This document shows positions 34,660 to 46,564 of a DNA stretch of 64,000 bases, one piece after another (positions within the stretch are counted from its first letter, which is position 1; each line of letters opens with the position of its first letter). Made by a program: the position numbers and the translations under genes. The notes under the pieces were generated by a model that was not told the origin of the DNA, did not search any database, and saw nothing but the letters and a program-made list of their open reading frames with translations. This DNA is from Sciurus carolinensis (taxonomy: Eukaryota > Chordata > Mammalia > Rodentia > Sciuridae), in the NCBI RefSeq assembly GCF_902686445.1, contig NC_062214.1:92732738-92796737 (forward strand), written 5' to 3'.

Positions 34660-34900
34660 TTGGTGGGCAAACCCCATACTTCTTCAAGTCCCAGATCTAA
34701 TGTTTCTTGAGCTATGAATCTTTCCCAGAGAGAATCTCTTTTCTTGCTGCAACCTGAGATTATTTTTCCTACTATTGTAGCCTCCCTCAGATGGTATATT
34801 TGCATTTTTATGTCTTGCTTCCTCAGACAGTGGGCGAGGACCATGTCTTTTTCATTTTTGCATCCTAGTTCCCAACACAGTATCTAGCACACAGCGAGAC
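34660..34900 (+). repeat. L2-like LINE 3' end
   Basis: A C/T-rich body, then 'cagacagtgggcgaggacca', 'tgtctttttcatttttgcat' and 'acacagtatctagcacacag' follow the L2 3' pattern. Confidence 0.55.
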
Positions 34901-34919
34901 CAGGAAATGCAAAGCAATA

Positions 34920-35135
34920 GAGCACCGGGGTTAATAGCATGAGTTAGAATCAGTGGCACCCTGGCAAGTTGCTCTGCCTCTTTAGGCCTCACTGCCCCAG
35001 CTGTCATATGGGAAAAATAACAGTTTCCAACTATGGGATCCTTGTGAGGACTGGGTGTATGGATCATGTACAGGGCTTAGCACAGTGCCTGCTATGCATA
35101 GTATGGACTCAGTAAGTCTTAGTTGTTGCTGTTAA
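34920..35135 (+). repeat. MIR SINE
   Basis: Sense MIR: 'gcaagttgctctgcctcttt', 'ggcctcactgccccagctgt', 'ggatccttgtgaggactggg', 'agcacagtgcctgctatgca' and 'ggactcagtaagtcttagtt'. Confidence 0.82.
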
Positions 35136-35394
35136 TAATTCTCTCCAGTTCTTTAATTATCAAATATAGTAAAAACAGTATCGACAACTTGATGGCTGAG
35201 TGGATTGATGGATAAATATTTATTTTAGTCTCTTTCATTCCCCAGTTGAGGCCATTGACAAAGATCAGAGTGCTACCTAAATGAAAAAGTTGTCTCTGGC
35301 AGTGAGAGGACCTGGCTTGTTCCAAAGGTTTTCCTTTTCTGGAAGGCCTTCTCCCCACTTGGGCAAAGTTTGAAGTCTCTGAACTTTCTTTTTC

Positions 35395-35900
35395 TTCAAT
35401 CAGGTCAAGCAATCCTGTGCAGGGAGGAACGGACACCAAAGGCCAAGGAATGGGCTCCAACACCCCAACTCATTAATATCATCAGCATCCTAACAAATGG
35501 GAGGCCGAAGAGCCAGACCGAGTGGCCACTTGGTCACATGGCAGGGGTCTGCCCTGGGGCCCTGCGCACATTGAGCGGACGGGCACAAGTGCCATCCATA
35601 TTTCTCTGCACAGCCCTAGCCCCCACCTCCCATGTCAGCCTGCTGAGCAGGCTTGGCTGAGGTTCTTGCGCTTCACAGAGAAGATTTATTCCTCAAGACT
35701 GACCTACATGGACGTGTGTATCTAAATTCACAAAAGCTTGAGTTTGATGGCAAGCAACAAAAGGTCAGAGGAAAAACAGGCAAGGCATTTAAATCAAAAT
35801 GATGAAACTGGGTAATTTCATTAGCAACAGTTGTATTTACTGGAAGTCACAGATGGTGCAGTTTAGCTCATAGCCAAGTTTTTAGGACAAAATAAGAATG
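35395..35900. promoter_or_regulatory. Candidate conserved non-coding element
   Basis: Non-repetitive segment with many CpGs for this window ('gaggaacggacacc', 'gaggccgaagag', 'cagaccgagtgg', 'gagcggacgggca', 'tcttgcgcttc', 'atggacgtgtg'). It also has motif-like text 'ctcattaatatcatcagc' and 'ggtaatttcattagcaac'. A pyrimidine tract and 'caatcag' precede it at 35380-35402, so a transcribed exon is an alternative. The plus-strand frames (96 and 67 codons) show no domain. Regulatory role is inference. Confidence 0.38.
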
Positions 35901-35904
35901 AAGA

Positions 35905-36360
35905 AAGAAATATTTCAAGGGAGAGGTGGTTAAAAATTAAATAGGCACCAGATGGCTCAAGATTGTCTTTCCTATAAATTTGGTGAACGAAGGCATGCTG
36001 AATCCAAAGGCTTTCTGAATGGGATTAGAGTTTGAAAAGGAACTTTAAGAATATATAAATAAGGCCTTTTAAAGAGAGAGAAATACAGTTTAAAGAGAGA
36101 GAAATTAAGTGGAGGTCATCGTTAATTATATAAACTGCACTAAATTTGATTTATTATTCATTCATATATATATTTCAAATTTGTTGAGAACCTACTATGA
36201 ACTCAACTGTAATTTAATGTCTATTAATGAAGCAAAGAAAGATTATAATTTCCTAGAATGTTGGGAAGTTCCTTGCTGAGGTTATGAGGGAGAAATGTGG
36301 CTTTGAAATGCATTTAGCCCACACTGGTTTCTCCTCTGGTTCTTGTGGTGAGCAATGCTT
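35905..36360. other. Unique AT-rich DNA, no feature seen
   Basis: Includes an AT tract near 36160. No recognised repeat or exon. Confidence 0.4.
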
Positions 36361-36364
36361 CAAT

Positions 36365-36750
36365 GATTTCCAATCTTTTAGAAATTAAGATCTAAACTCT
36401 TCACCATGCATGAAGCCCTTTGAGTTGGCACTGCCAATCTTGCTAGGCTTGGAGTTTGCAAACTTTGTGTGCATCAGTTCATCTGAGGGACCTGCATTTC
36501 AGCAAGCAACTCTGATGATGCTATTGCTTACTAAGGATTGAGAACTACCACTGTTCTAGACTCTTCTCTCACGTGTCATCATACCTTCTGTTCAACCTGA
36601 TGGGAGCTTGTCACCACTCCCTGAAACCCCCAGTCTCACAGTCTTATAGCTTTGTCTGTGGTGTTCCCTGACTCCTTTTGCCGTTTTGTTCTTGTGTTCC
36701 CCCTCCATGTCTCAGCTTCAGAAGCATCTCCTCCTGCTCTAAGGGGCTGG
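36365..36750 (+). repeat. L2-like LINE containing a MER5A-like insertion
   Basis: Flanking parts: 'ttagaaattaagatctaaac', 'accatgcatgaagccctttg' on the left, and 'cgttttgttcttgtgttccc', 'atgtctcagcttcagaagca' on the right, resemble L2 in sense. The middle (36445-36560) is MER5A-like. Confidence 0.5.
36445..36560 (-). repeat. MER5A-like hAT (Charlie) fragment
   Basis: 'gtttgcaaactttgtgtgca', 'tcatctgagggacctgcatt' and 'ggattgagaactaccactgt' match the MER5A ends. It is nested in an L2-like copy. Confidence 0.62.
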
Positions 36751-36759
36751 GTCATGCAT

Positions 36760-39090
36760 GGTCAGCACAAGAACCTTAACAGTTACTCAGTATGGAAGGG
36801 GGTCTTTCCGGGATGGTGAGTAAAAGAGAAACAAGACATGACATGTGTTTAATAGATCATTTGAGTCTTTTGGTTTCTAATAGTGATGAAGTGGTTTTTG
36901 TCTGACTACTCTTTTGCTGCTACAAATTGGGGTCAGTATATGAAACAACTGAAGGCAATGGAAAGCAACATACAGCCAGCTAATGCTAGAGGGGATCTGA
37001 CCTCTGAAGCCAGGCAGTAGTCCTGTGGGAGACTACATCATAAGGTTTTTCTCTAGGGAGCACACCCTATCTATGTGGTGTGTAATGGGAGAACTCCAGC
37101 AGAAAGCCACCTCTTCCTAACTATCAGGGCTGCCAGAACCACCAGTTATTGAGATAAGATATACAGGACACTGATGATCGTCAAGTTGAGATAAGTTGCT
37201 CTCGATTTCTTGGCTGACTCTTGAATTATGTATATGCATGGAAAGATTCCAGGATCCCAGAGGGAAAATAACAGCCAGATCACTGAAAGAGCTCAGCAGA
37301 GATTTCAGCAGCTACCTGGTCCAGGGAGAATAGTTAGGAGTTGATTCTGGCCAAGATTTAGAGGGGCTAGGTAAACATCTTACTTTACATTAAAATCCCA
37401 GAGACCAATATTAGAGAAAAGACCACATTTTAGAACTAAGGTGCTGGAATCATCCTGCCCTAACAAAGTCTAAAACTAAGCCTCCACTGGTTCCAGGTGA
37501 TCACCAGTAATTTAAATGGCTGCAGGAACATAAGTTGTTACTCTTTAGAGGAAACTCTACACCTTTAAATAAGAGAATTCCCTAGCATTGGAGTGTAAGA
37601 ATGTATATATTTTAAGATTTGATATTCTTTCCCTGTTTATTTGCTTTCTTATTCACTGATTTAAAAAAAAAAAAACTCTCTACTCTTAAATAGTTACAAA
37701 TTAAGTAACATCATGCTATAAGTGTCTTGGTTCCAAAATCTCATAACCAGTGATATTCCCAACATTTCTGATGTTATTGTCCAGTGTAGTGGAAAGCCAT
37801 TTACTTACTTCAGGGTCATGGTTATATTTCCTCCACAATTTTAGCTCTGCCTTACTTTATGTATCAATTCTACTCTGGCTTAATTCTCAGTAATTTCATT
37901 ACAGATAGAGATGATGTTTCCAATATTGTGGTCCCTGATTCCCAGAACTCCTCTAGCTGGCAGTTCTGTCTTGCCCTAACTCAGCCACTTGCTTTCCAGG
38001 TCAAACCTTAAATTTTGTCATTACTAAGAATGACAGTGCCTCCAGCACCTTCTGTCTCCAGCTTACACTCCTCCCTACACCTGTTAGTGTGGCCCCAATG
38101 ACTCTGTTACTCTCCACTCCTCCAGAGACCTTCTCTACTCTCCTTACCCTTTCGATTCCTGTGCACTCCCTTGCTTCATTCTGGCTTGATTAACCACAAG
38201 CCTGATTAAACCCACCACTTTGGCTGTTCCAGGTCTCTGCATATGCAGCTAGAGATAAAGACAGAACCAAGTGGAGACCTTCAAAGGACCCCTCATGGTG
38301 GGTTTCTAGTTCACTCTCTAGGACAGCTGTTTCTACCCTCTCCTTTCTTCTCCAACCCTTCAAATTTCTCCTTTAACCTTCCACTAGATCTTGCCTTTTG
38401 TTTCAGTGAATCATTTTTTTTTTTTTTAAAGAAGGACTCATCTAAGGGCTTCCATAGACTCACCACCATAAGCCCCTTCCATCCTGTGGTCACTTCCTCC
38501 GCCTTCCAGCCTGATGCTATGGACAGAGAGCTAGCTGGTCAGCCTATTCCTCCACCTGTCACTACCTCTCTAGGGACAGCCCCATCACTTGGTCCTCTGT
38601 TTTCCCTGCCGGAGCAGCAACTGCACCCCTTTGCACTGGCCCATTCCCCATGCACACTGAGTTACCTTCAAAACTAAAACTCTCAGGCTCCACTCTTCCT
38701 CTAACGCCTGCCCCATGTGACTCACTACAGCCACTCTCCTTCAAAGCACCACCTCTGGCTATTGCCCACTGTGACTCTCAAACTCTGTCATTTTTGTGAT
38801 AATCTTAGGACTGTATCTTAGGTGATTGGTAGAGTGGTATATCATTCTTTTATTTTTATTTTTTAATGTGACATTGTCTTTCAGTAGAGTTATGGGTAAC
38901 CATGATTTTCTTCCTTTTACTTATTTGTTCTTTCTAAATTTTTGCTATGATGAATATGCAATACTTTGGATAAAATGGGAAACAATAAAATTATATAAAA
39001 AGAAACACCATATTTTATGAATAATTTACAATCAATTGCATTTTTATAGCAAAAATTGGCAGTGGGTTGGAGTGGAATGGGCAATGGGAT
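36760..39090. other. Unique DNA, no gene recognised
   Basis: A poly(A) run lies at 37662-37674 and a poly(T) run at 38415-38427. The C/T-rich stretch at 37980-38790 carries a 144-codon plus-strand frame (38243-38677) whose translation is Ser/Pro/Phe-rich and lacks a domain. It may be a decayed repeat. Nothing else is supported. Confidence 0.4.
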
Positions 39091-39094
39091 GGGG

Positions 39095-39280
39095 GCCAGT
39101 TTTACTCCCGACTTGCTCTTGAGAAACCACTTAAATTCTCTGAATTTCAGATTTCTCAGCTGTGAAGGGGAGAAACTGCCATTTTCCCAGCCTTCCTTTC
39201 AACAATGTTGTGAGGATCTTAAAAGAAAATGGATGTGAATATACTTTGGGGAACTAAACCAAAGTAAGCTCTTAATACTC
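39095..39280 (+). repeat. MIR SINE
   Basis: 'cttgctcttgagaaaccact', 'tctgaatttcagatttctca', 'caatgttgtgaggatcttaa' and 'agtaagctcttaatac' match a sense MIR. Confidence 0.7.
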
Positions 39281-39289
39281 CTGACCCAG

Positions 39290-40130
39290 ACTCCTGTTCT
39301 GAGGTACATGGCTAATATCTTCCTTTCACTAATGAGGAAATGAGGGTCCTGCAATGGGGCAGGTTTAACACCACATCAAAGGAGAATGCTCACAAGATCT
39401 GCTTTTCATACTTCTCAGTCTGGCTCTTCTCTGTGTCCTGATTTCTTCATCTGTCCTACTCTCAAAATTTCTAGTGAGATGGATTGTTCTTTCCTCTATC
39501 AGAGACAGTTGTAGGAAGACTGACCGAACAAGAAGGGGTGCTGTTAAGGCATCTTGGACTACTAAGTGCTGTGGAAATGTTAAGTGAAGGCCGGTGAGGG
39601 CACCTGGTCTTTTAATGTCTGTTAGAGAAGATGCTCCTTAGCCACGTGGCACCCTTGAGGAGATTGGTCTAATAGTTTGCTGTTTGCTAAGGTTGCCAGC
39701 TGAGATGTTCCACAAAAGATCTGCTTGAGTGTGGGTGCTCTGGCTTTGTGTATGCAGACAACCTGGAGCATTTGTGTTTGTGGCTTTCCTCCTAGCCTGG
39801 TTTTTGTTTTCTTCATTTTCTTTTGCTGACTTGGTTTTGATACTTAGTGAGTAAGCAAGGGAAACTCCACTGATACCTCAGAGAGAATAGGTTTAGTTTA
39901 CCCCCAGGCAAATTAATCACCTGCTTGGTGGAGAAGCAGTCCCTGTCCTTGTACTTGTCCTTAATCCAAGATTTGATGAAAGCGCCCCCAAATCCATAGG
40001 TGTGAATGTGTTCCTGGGTGTCAAGATGGCAAACAAATTGTTTCACTGCCTGGTCCTCCTTGTAGTTTGGTCCCAACCTTCCAGGAAGGTGCTTACTTTC
40101 CTAAAATGACCATTCCCATCCTTCACAAGT
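39290..40130. other. Unique DNA, no feature seen
   Basis: A weak antisense MIR-like stretch may lie at 39310-39400 ('cactaatgaggaaatgaggg'). The minus-strand frames at 39622-40076 show no domain. Confidence 0.4.
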
Positions 40131-40134
40131 AAGG

Positions 40135-40340
40135 GAAAAGCATTTGCTAAATGTCTACTTTGTGCCAAGGGTATCCGTACACCTGACTTCATTAACTCAT
40201 CAGGACAGACTTAAAAGGAACATATCAGTGCATTTGACTGTGTCCTTGACTTTACTACATAGAGATCTATAGATGACCTGAAGGAGAGAAAGCTAAGAAG
40301 CCACTGAGCTGGGATTAGAAGCCATCTGTTTCTCTGTGAA
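40135..40340 (-). repeat. MIR SINE
   Basis: 'tgctaaatgtctactttgtg', 'ctgacttcattaactcatca' and 'ccactgagctgggattagaa' follow an antisense MIR. Confidence 0.55.
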
Positions 40341-40344
40341 TTCA

Positions 40345-41265
40345 GAGTGGAGCACTTTCCGCAACCTAAGCAGTTTTTCCAAGGTTTTTTCCTAGTGTAC
40401 GTTTTCCTTGACAACCCTTACCTCTCTCCCCTTTAAAATGAATAGTCGTTTGATCTCTTGCTTCCCTCAACCTCATCTTTACCTCCTAAAGAGCATAGAT
40501 ATTTCAAATTTTGTCCTCAAGTGTGCTGGGATGCTGACCAAATCCATCCAGTAAGGGACAACCTGGAGCTGCTTCATGCTGAACAGAGGAATTTCCTGAG
40601 GGAGGAAAAGGTCTCCCCCCAAAAGGCTTAGAAATGACATGTTGGTTTTCTTGATAATTGGATTGTTAGAGTTTTCAGGGAAAGAGTCTGAATCCAGAGA
40701 AGCACAATCTAAATGTAAATGAATGTTTACATGGGTATTTGGAGGGACTCTGGGATTGGAATACTGATGTGGTAATGCTTAATAATGCCCAGGAGTTGAT
40801 GTTGGAGGGGCAGGGATGGAGAATTGTCCCTCCTCCTACTATTTCCCTCTAGATGGGGAGAAATGGATCTGCTCTGGCTTATGGGCCTCCTGGAGACTGT
40901 CTGAGCCTCACTATCAATCAGCTCATGAAAACACAATAACTGAAAAGTACTTATTGAACTATAAAGGGAGTTACAGAAATGGCTCCCTGTCTCTCAGTAG
41001 TTACAGTTTAATCAGACTTCCCTTAGGAAATCTGTTGTCTTGTCCCATGTGACCATCTTCTTTGTCCTTGACCTTCCTACTGCACCCCATGCTATAGATG
41101 CCTGCTTTTCCTTCCGTGCTCAGACCTCAGGGAGTCCAGGACTCAAGACTTGAGCTTTTGTTCTTGGCTGTATCTTCTCTCCCTGAGATAGCTCATCTGT
41201 CCTCTTGGCTCCAGTGGCTCCTCTCTGCTCTTGGTTCTTTCCTGAGCTTGGACTTCTACAGCATC
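40345..41265. other. Unique DNA, no feature seen
   Basis: No recognised repeat or exon. Overlapping frames at 40727-41052 on both strands show no domain. Confidence 0.4.
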
Positions 41266-41269
41266 CTCC

Positions 41270-41390
41270 CACCCAAGTGCTCAAGTCCTATTCTCAAGGA
41301 TGACCTTGTTTCTTTTTAGGTAGAGACATGTCCAATGCTCTGTGTGCTCCCTAGAACAAAGCCAATAGTAGATGCTCAAAAGTATTTTTT
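41270..41390 (+). repeat. Possible L2 3' end
   Basis: 'gtagagacatgtccaatgct', 'tagaacaaagccaatagtag' and 'atgctcaaaagtatttt' resemble an L2 tail. Weak. Confidence 0.35.
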
Positions 41391-41464
41391 TTAAAAACCA
41401 CACAAAACCAAATGGAACACTCACTTTCAGTCAAAAGTGTAGTGAATGTGGAGAGTTATAATAA

Positions 41465-41640
41465 AATAACTAAGGTTTGGATGGTACCTGAGTTTGCAAA
41501 ATTCTTTCACTTCCACTCCATCCTGTGGTTCTTACAATATCTGCATGAGGCAAGGTTGTTATTCCTATTTGTCCAAAGAGGACACTGAAGCTTACAGTAA
41601 TTCACCCTTGCTGTCTAACTAGAGCCTGGAGGGGTGTAAG
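41465..41640 (-). repeat. MIR SINE
   Basis: Antisense MIR: 'ttctttcacttccactccat', 'tgcatgaggcaaggttgtta', 'ttcctatttgtccaaagagg' and 'acactgaagcttacagtaat'. Confidence 0.7.
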
Positions 41641-41779
41641 CCTGGAAAAAGCTTTCTGACTCCATATGTTCTGGTATTCTCCCTGCCTTTGGTGGGTGCA
41701 CACAGATGCGGTTCTGGTTTGTGTGGCAAGCTTCATTTGGTAGGAATCTTTGAAGAAAGCTTTTAGAAAGGTAACATAC

Positions 41780-42500
41780 TTTATGGCATAATAATTGTAT
41801 GTGCTCACTGTAGAAATCGTAAAAACACAGAGAAGTCAAAAGAAAACATACAAATCATCCAGAATCTTACCGTTCATAGAAGTACTATTAACATTCGCCA
41901 TTTTTCCTTCTAGTCTTCTGTGATTCTTTTCTATAGTGCTGAGGTTACATTTTTTATGTAATTATGTATCCTACTATTATGGTTTAGGTCTTAAATGTCC
42001 CCCAAAGTCCAAGTGCTAATGTCTTGGTCACCAGCCTCTGGTACTATTGGGAGGTAGTGCCACTTTGGGACGTGGGGTCGAGTGGAAGGAAGTAAGGAGG
42101 CATGTCCTCAAAGGTCATGCCTTGTCCTGGGTCCCTTCCTCTTTGTGTCTCTTTCCTGGTCACCATGATGTAAGTAATTTTGCTCCAGTGCATGCTTTGC
42201 CAGAATGTTCTGCCTCACCACTGGCCCCAAAACAACAAGACCAAGCAACCATGGACTAAAATTGCTGAAACCATGTGTCAAAATAAATCTTTCCTACTTA
42301 TAACTTGCTTATTTCAGGTATTTTCTTATAGCCAATGAAAGCTGACTAACATGACTACCTTTCCATTTGACATTCTATAATAGCATATTTCCCTCTCATT
42401 ACAAACTTTTATAAGTGATTTTTGTTGGTTGCATAATATTCCTTTAATTGAGCATGCTCTATTTGATAGATGCATTCTCTATTTGTGGTCAGTTAGTTGA
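41780..42500 (-). repeat. Ancient L1 3' region split by an LTR
   Basis: Left part: 'catccagaatcttaccgttc', 'gtactattaacattcgccat' and 'ttttccttctagtcttctgt'. Right part: 'ttttgttggttgcataatat' and 'tcctttaattgagcatgctc'. These match consecutive parts of an old L1 3' end in antisense. The copy is interrupted by the LTR at 41975-42351. Confidence 0.65.
41975..42351 (+). mobile_element. MaLR-like solo LTR
   Basis: Begins near 'tattatggtttaggtctt' and ends 'gaaagctgactaaca'. Internal words 'aaatgtcccccaaagtccaa', 'tattgggaggtagtgccact', 'gaccaagcaaccatggacta' and 'tgtcaaaataaatctttcct' (with an AATAAA-type signal) mark the same LTR family as at 62077-62547. It lies within an older L1 copy. Confidence 0.85.
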
Positions 42501-42504
42501 GAGA

Positions 42505-43000
42505 GGAATTCCCAGTGGATGCATTCTTCAGGGTCACACAGACAGCAAAACATATTCCAGAGATTCTCGGCCTTTTAGGTGGAAGTAACATATCTAAATA
42601 ATCTAGCCATTTATTGATTTAACACAAAACAAACATATAATTCAGTGAAAATACAGGGTCTGAGCAGGATGAGGGCGATGTGATATGTAAGAAGTTGCTG
42701 CCTTTGAAGAGTTTGCATTGGTATCGGGCTTAGAAGATGAAAGCGGGAGACAGCAATTGAAGACAGATGCTCACTGCGGGCTGTGATGCTCACTGCTGGG
42801 CTGCTTGTGAATGGGTTTGCAGAGACATGGCCGCAGTGATGAGAACAGGCGGCTCTTACCTGTCTTACACTTGCCCCTCACAGGTTTGCTCTCCTGGAGT
42901 GGGTCATGTGCTCAGTGAGCCACTTGGTGGACAGGCAACTTCTGTAAAACTCTTGCCTGTGTGTTGCCGAGTCTGGGGACAGCTCTTCACTGCAGCATTT
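42505..43000. other. Unique DNA, no gene recognised
   Basis: A minus-strand donor-like 'cag|gtaaga' lies at about 42853-42861 within slightly GC-richer DNA. No full exon is supported. Confidence 0.35.
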
Positions 43001-43004
43001 AACA

Positions 43005-43420
43005 CTTTCTGAGTGTTTTCTGTGTCCCAAACACTCTGTGAAGTGCTAAAGAGGAATCCTTCCTCCTCTTTGTACAGGAAGACAGTGTGGCAGAGTGGTC
43101 AAAGACCCAATTGCTGCTTGCCAACTGCGTGACTTTAAACTGCCTCTGCTTCGTTTCCTCAGCTGAGAAATGGAGAGAAAGAAAAGTCTACCTCATTGAT
43201 TGTTGAGAGGATTAGATAAGTAAGACAGGTAGAGCAATTAGCCTGGTGGCTAAGAAAGAGTCCGCATGAGAAAGGGGAGCTCTTATTACTTACAGTTTCC
43301 AAGAAACTTCCTAGTACGTGCTAGGCTGAAATTGAAGCATGGAGAAATTGGGTACCTTGCTCAAAGTCACAGAGACAGAATGGGACTCCAGGATATGTGT
43401 TCTGAATTCTATGCTATATT
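43005..43420. repeat. Nested MIR copies (minus, plus, minus)
   Basis: About 43005-43070 ('tgtgtcccaaacactctgtg') and 43300-43420 ('gaaattgaagcatggagaaa', 'taccttgctcaaagtcacag') read as antisense MIR. Between them, 43085-43290 reads as sense MIR ('caactgcgtgactttaaact', 'cgtttcctcagctgagaaat', 'tgttgagaggattagataag'). One MIR appears to have inserted into another. Confidence 0.65.
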
Positions 43421-43424
43421 ACCC

Positions 43425-43925
43425 AGAGGGAATTTTCCATCAGGGACCAACAGCCTTGTAAAGCAAGGCAGGGCACTTTTGTTTGTGGCCAGGTTTTGGA
43501 AGATGAAAGCAGAGCCTGAAAAGGAAAGGGAAGATAAGAGATGTTTGTTTGCCAATGTCCTAGGCAATAATACAAGAATTCCTATGGCTGCCAGGAGCCG
43601 GGGAAGCCAGCTGTAGTCTTTTGGTCTTAGAAAGGGAGAAGGGTGGGAAACTTAAACTATTTTGGCTGCATCATGTGATGCTGGCTGGTGTACTGATGAT
43701 GCAATATGTACACATGATTCAAATTTGGTGAAAGAAAGCACTGTCCTTGTACTGGTGTCCCGAGGGAGACCCTGGCTGGGGACACTGGCCTGGGCAGAAG
43801 GAGTCAGAAGGAAGTTGGTTTTGTTTCAATCTTTTACTTTTTTCTCCAGCCAAGTAAAAGTCTAACTGCACTTTTCCTCAATTTCATTCTCCCCTTTTCT
43901 CCTGAATATGGATTTGGTGTGGTGT
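43425..43925. other. Unique DNA, no gene recognised
   Basis: A 116-codon plus-strand frame (43266-43616) begins inside the MIR block and extends here. No domain is seen and it is probably chance. Confidence 0.4.
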
Positions 43926-45080
43926 CTATACAGTCATGTATAGAACACATAACAACCTAGAGTTTTCCACAAATATGCCATACCCACCTTGGTGTTCTCT
44001 GCTTTCTGTTTTCACTTATTCTGTGTTGCTGCAATCCATCTGTGTTGGAACATATAGCTCCAGCTGATTCATTTGAGTTGCTATATAGGGGTCCAGCACA
44101 TGAACATTCTCAGATGCATCTGATTCCTTACTAGTGCACATTTACCTTCTGCAGATATTGGCCATTTCAAATAATATCACCCTGAATACTTTTGTGCTAT
44201 TCTTGAATGTGTGAGAATTTCTGTCTTTGGTATTAAGGAGATCCTAAGTGGTAACACAATCATATAAAATTAATAGGGAAATTTTTCATTTTCCCCCTCA
44301 ATTGCTTAAAACTTTGGATGATATTTCTTTCAAATCTCAGTCCCCCCCACCCCCAGGGGTAGAACTGATAAAACTTGCTTCTAAAACCATTGGGTTTGTG
44401 GTCTTTTTAAGGAGGGTGGAGGTATGATAAAATTGACTAGGAATAGAATTATCCAACTACAAAATAGACACATCATTCATCCCTAAATTCTTCCTTAAAA
44501 TAATTTCATACCAATTTATACTATGACCAGCACTGAATGAGAGTGACCATTTTCTCACATGCTCTCTAATAGTTGGTATTATTTAATTTACCTGATGTTA
44601 CCTTGTAGGTATAAATTTGTATGTAATTGATTTTTAGGGACACTTTTATCTCCCTCTTCTGTACTACTTGTCCATGTATTTTGACCATTTGTTCTGGTGA
44701 TGTATTTGTCTTTGTCTTAATAACTTTAGGAGTGCTTTGCATAACTTTTATTCAAATCTGTATCACTAGCAAATATCTTCTCACAGTTTATTACTTGAGT
44801 GTTATGCTGTCTTTTGTAACTCAGATGTTTTAATCTTGATGTGTAGTCAAGTTATTTATTTGTGACTTTTGCTTTTTGGTGTTCTTAAGATTTATTTCTT
44901 TACCCCAAGTTCCTTAAGTTAATTCTTCCATATTTTATTATAATAATTATAAAAGTTAAATTTTTACAAATAGATATTATGTTTATCTGTGGTTTATTTT
45001 GTGTACAATATGAGATAGGAATTCAGCTTTATCTTTTGCTATGCAGAAAGTCAATTATTGACTAGCAATTCAGTTTATTT

Positions 45081-45120
45081 TTTATCTATTTATTTATTTA
45101 TTTTTGGGTACTGGGGATTG
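45081..45120 (-). mobile_element. Truncated dID/ID SINE end
   Basis: A TTTA-rich tail followed by 'tttttgggtactggggattg', the 3' end of an ID/dID unit in antisense, cut off at 45120. Confidence 0.65.
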
Positions 45121-45329
45121 TTTATTTAATGGCTATTGGTTTATTCAGATGTTCTAACTTTCTCTTGGGCTAATTTTTGAGTGCATGTTTGTGTGTTTGT
45201 ATCATCTTGATATCAACATCTATACCTGTATTTGTATGTATAATTTTCCATGTCATTAAGTTTTTGAATTTATAAGAATTCAGTTCTCCCCTGTCTCCTG
45301 TTACATAGGTGTAGTTTATTCCCTTTTCT

Positions 45330-45351
45330 TTCTTTCTTTCTTTCTTTTTTA
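45330..45351. repeat. (CTTT)n short tandem repeat
   Basis: Four to five CTTT units within the ancient L1. Confidence 0.8.
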
Positions 45352-46009
45352 TTAGATAGGCTTGCTTGAGGTTTTTCTTTTCTTTAGTCATTTAAATACC
45401 AGCTTTTAATTTTATATGGCATCAGTATATTTTCTCATTATTTTTTTTACTTCTATCTTATTTATTTGTTTCTGCTTTCTTTGGATTTAATCTATTTTTA
45501 TTCTTCTTATTTCTTGAAATGAATACTTAACTCAGTTATTTTCAATATTTAATAGGTGAATTTAAGACTATAAATTTATCTCTAATCCTTGCCTTCATCG
45601 ACTCCCATGAATTTGATATATAGTACTTTCATTGTTATTCAGTTCCAAATATTTCATAACCTGCATTGTGATTTTTTTCTTTAACTCATTGTTTACCTAA
45701 GCATCTGATTTTTACTTTCTAAATATGTGCTTTTTATCCTTTTGGTTTGCTTTTTATTGTCACTGCTTTGCTGTCATATAGTGAGTTCTTTATGACACAG
45801 GTTCTATGGAATTGCTGCAATACTCTTTAGGACCTAGTAGATGGTCAACTTATCACTGTCTCACATGTGTGAAAACAGAATACGTGTTCTTCACTGTTGG
45901 GTCACAGGATTCTATGTTATTATTAGATCATGATCGATATTAGTGCCATTCACATCTCCTTGGTTGTTTTTGGTGCTTGATTGCTGTCTAATAAATGTGT
46001 GAACAAAAT

Positions 46010-46440
46010 TTCCAGTAGCTGATTTATCATCTCAGCACAATGGACATTTTTTGCTTTCTATGAGAGACACTGTTGGACACACACAAGGTGAGGTTGGTGT
46101 AGCCGCCCAGTGAATTTCTTTTTATGATCATGGTTTCGCCTCTTTGCAGTGGAGAAGGTTAGTACTCCATATTCTTGTTGTTGGGTTGCAGTCATTTGAC
46201 CAGTTCTGGGGAACAGATTGTGAGGAATAGTAACAAGAGTCACTCTGGAGTGTCTCCTTCATTTCTCCCTCTTCCTGCCCTGGGGATCTTTGAGGCCATG
46301 TGTTCTAGATGCATAGCTGAAATATGGAGGCTGGTCTCCTCACCTGTTCTAGGCTTTATGTAAGTAAGAAATAAACTTGTATGATGTTAAGTCACTTGAT
46401 TTCAGAGTCAGAGAAGCTAGTGTTTTTTTATTCTGAAATT
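46010..46440 (+). repeat. Probable old LTR inserted in ancient L1
   Basis: The 3' part, 'ttatgtaagtaagaaataaa' followed by 'tgttaagtcacttgatttca', matches the typical ending of old ERVL-related LTRs. Subfamily and left boundary are uncertain. Confidence 0.4.
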
Positions 46441-46564
46441 CACTACTGTGGTTATGCTTGTAACCATAAATTCTACATCTCATTTTGTTAGTATTTCCCC
46501 CTTTTTGGTTAAACTTTACTTATGAATTCCTTTACATTCAACTCATATGTTCAATCTATTTTTC

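Noticed and set aside
38243..38677. 144-codon plus-strand frame
   Set aside because: Ser/Pro/Phe-rich translation with a poly(T)-derived Phe run, no domain; probably chance.
42560..42600. Possible U2 snRNA fragment ('ttctcggccttttagg')
   Set aside because: Only about 15 bases resemble the U2 5' region; the following sequence does not continue the match.
42840..42905. Minus-strand micro-exon with 'cag|gtaaga' donor
   Set aside because: Donor is good but the acceptor and frame are weak; not enough support.
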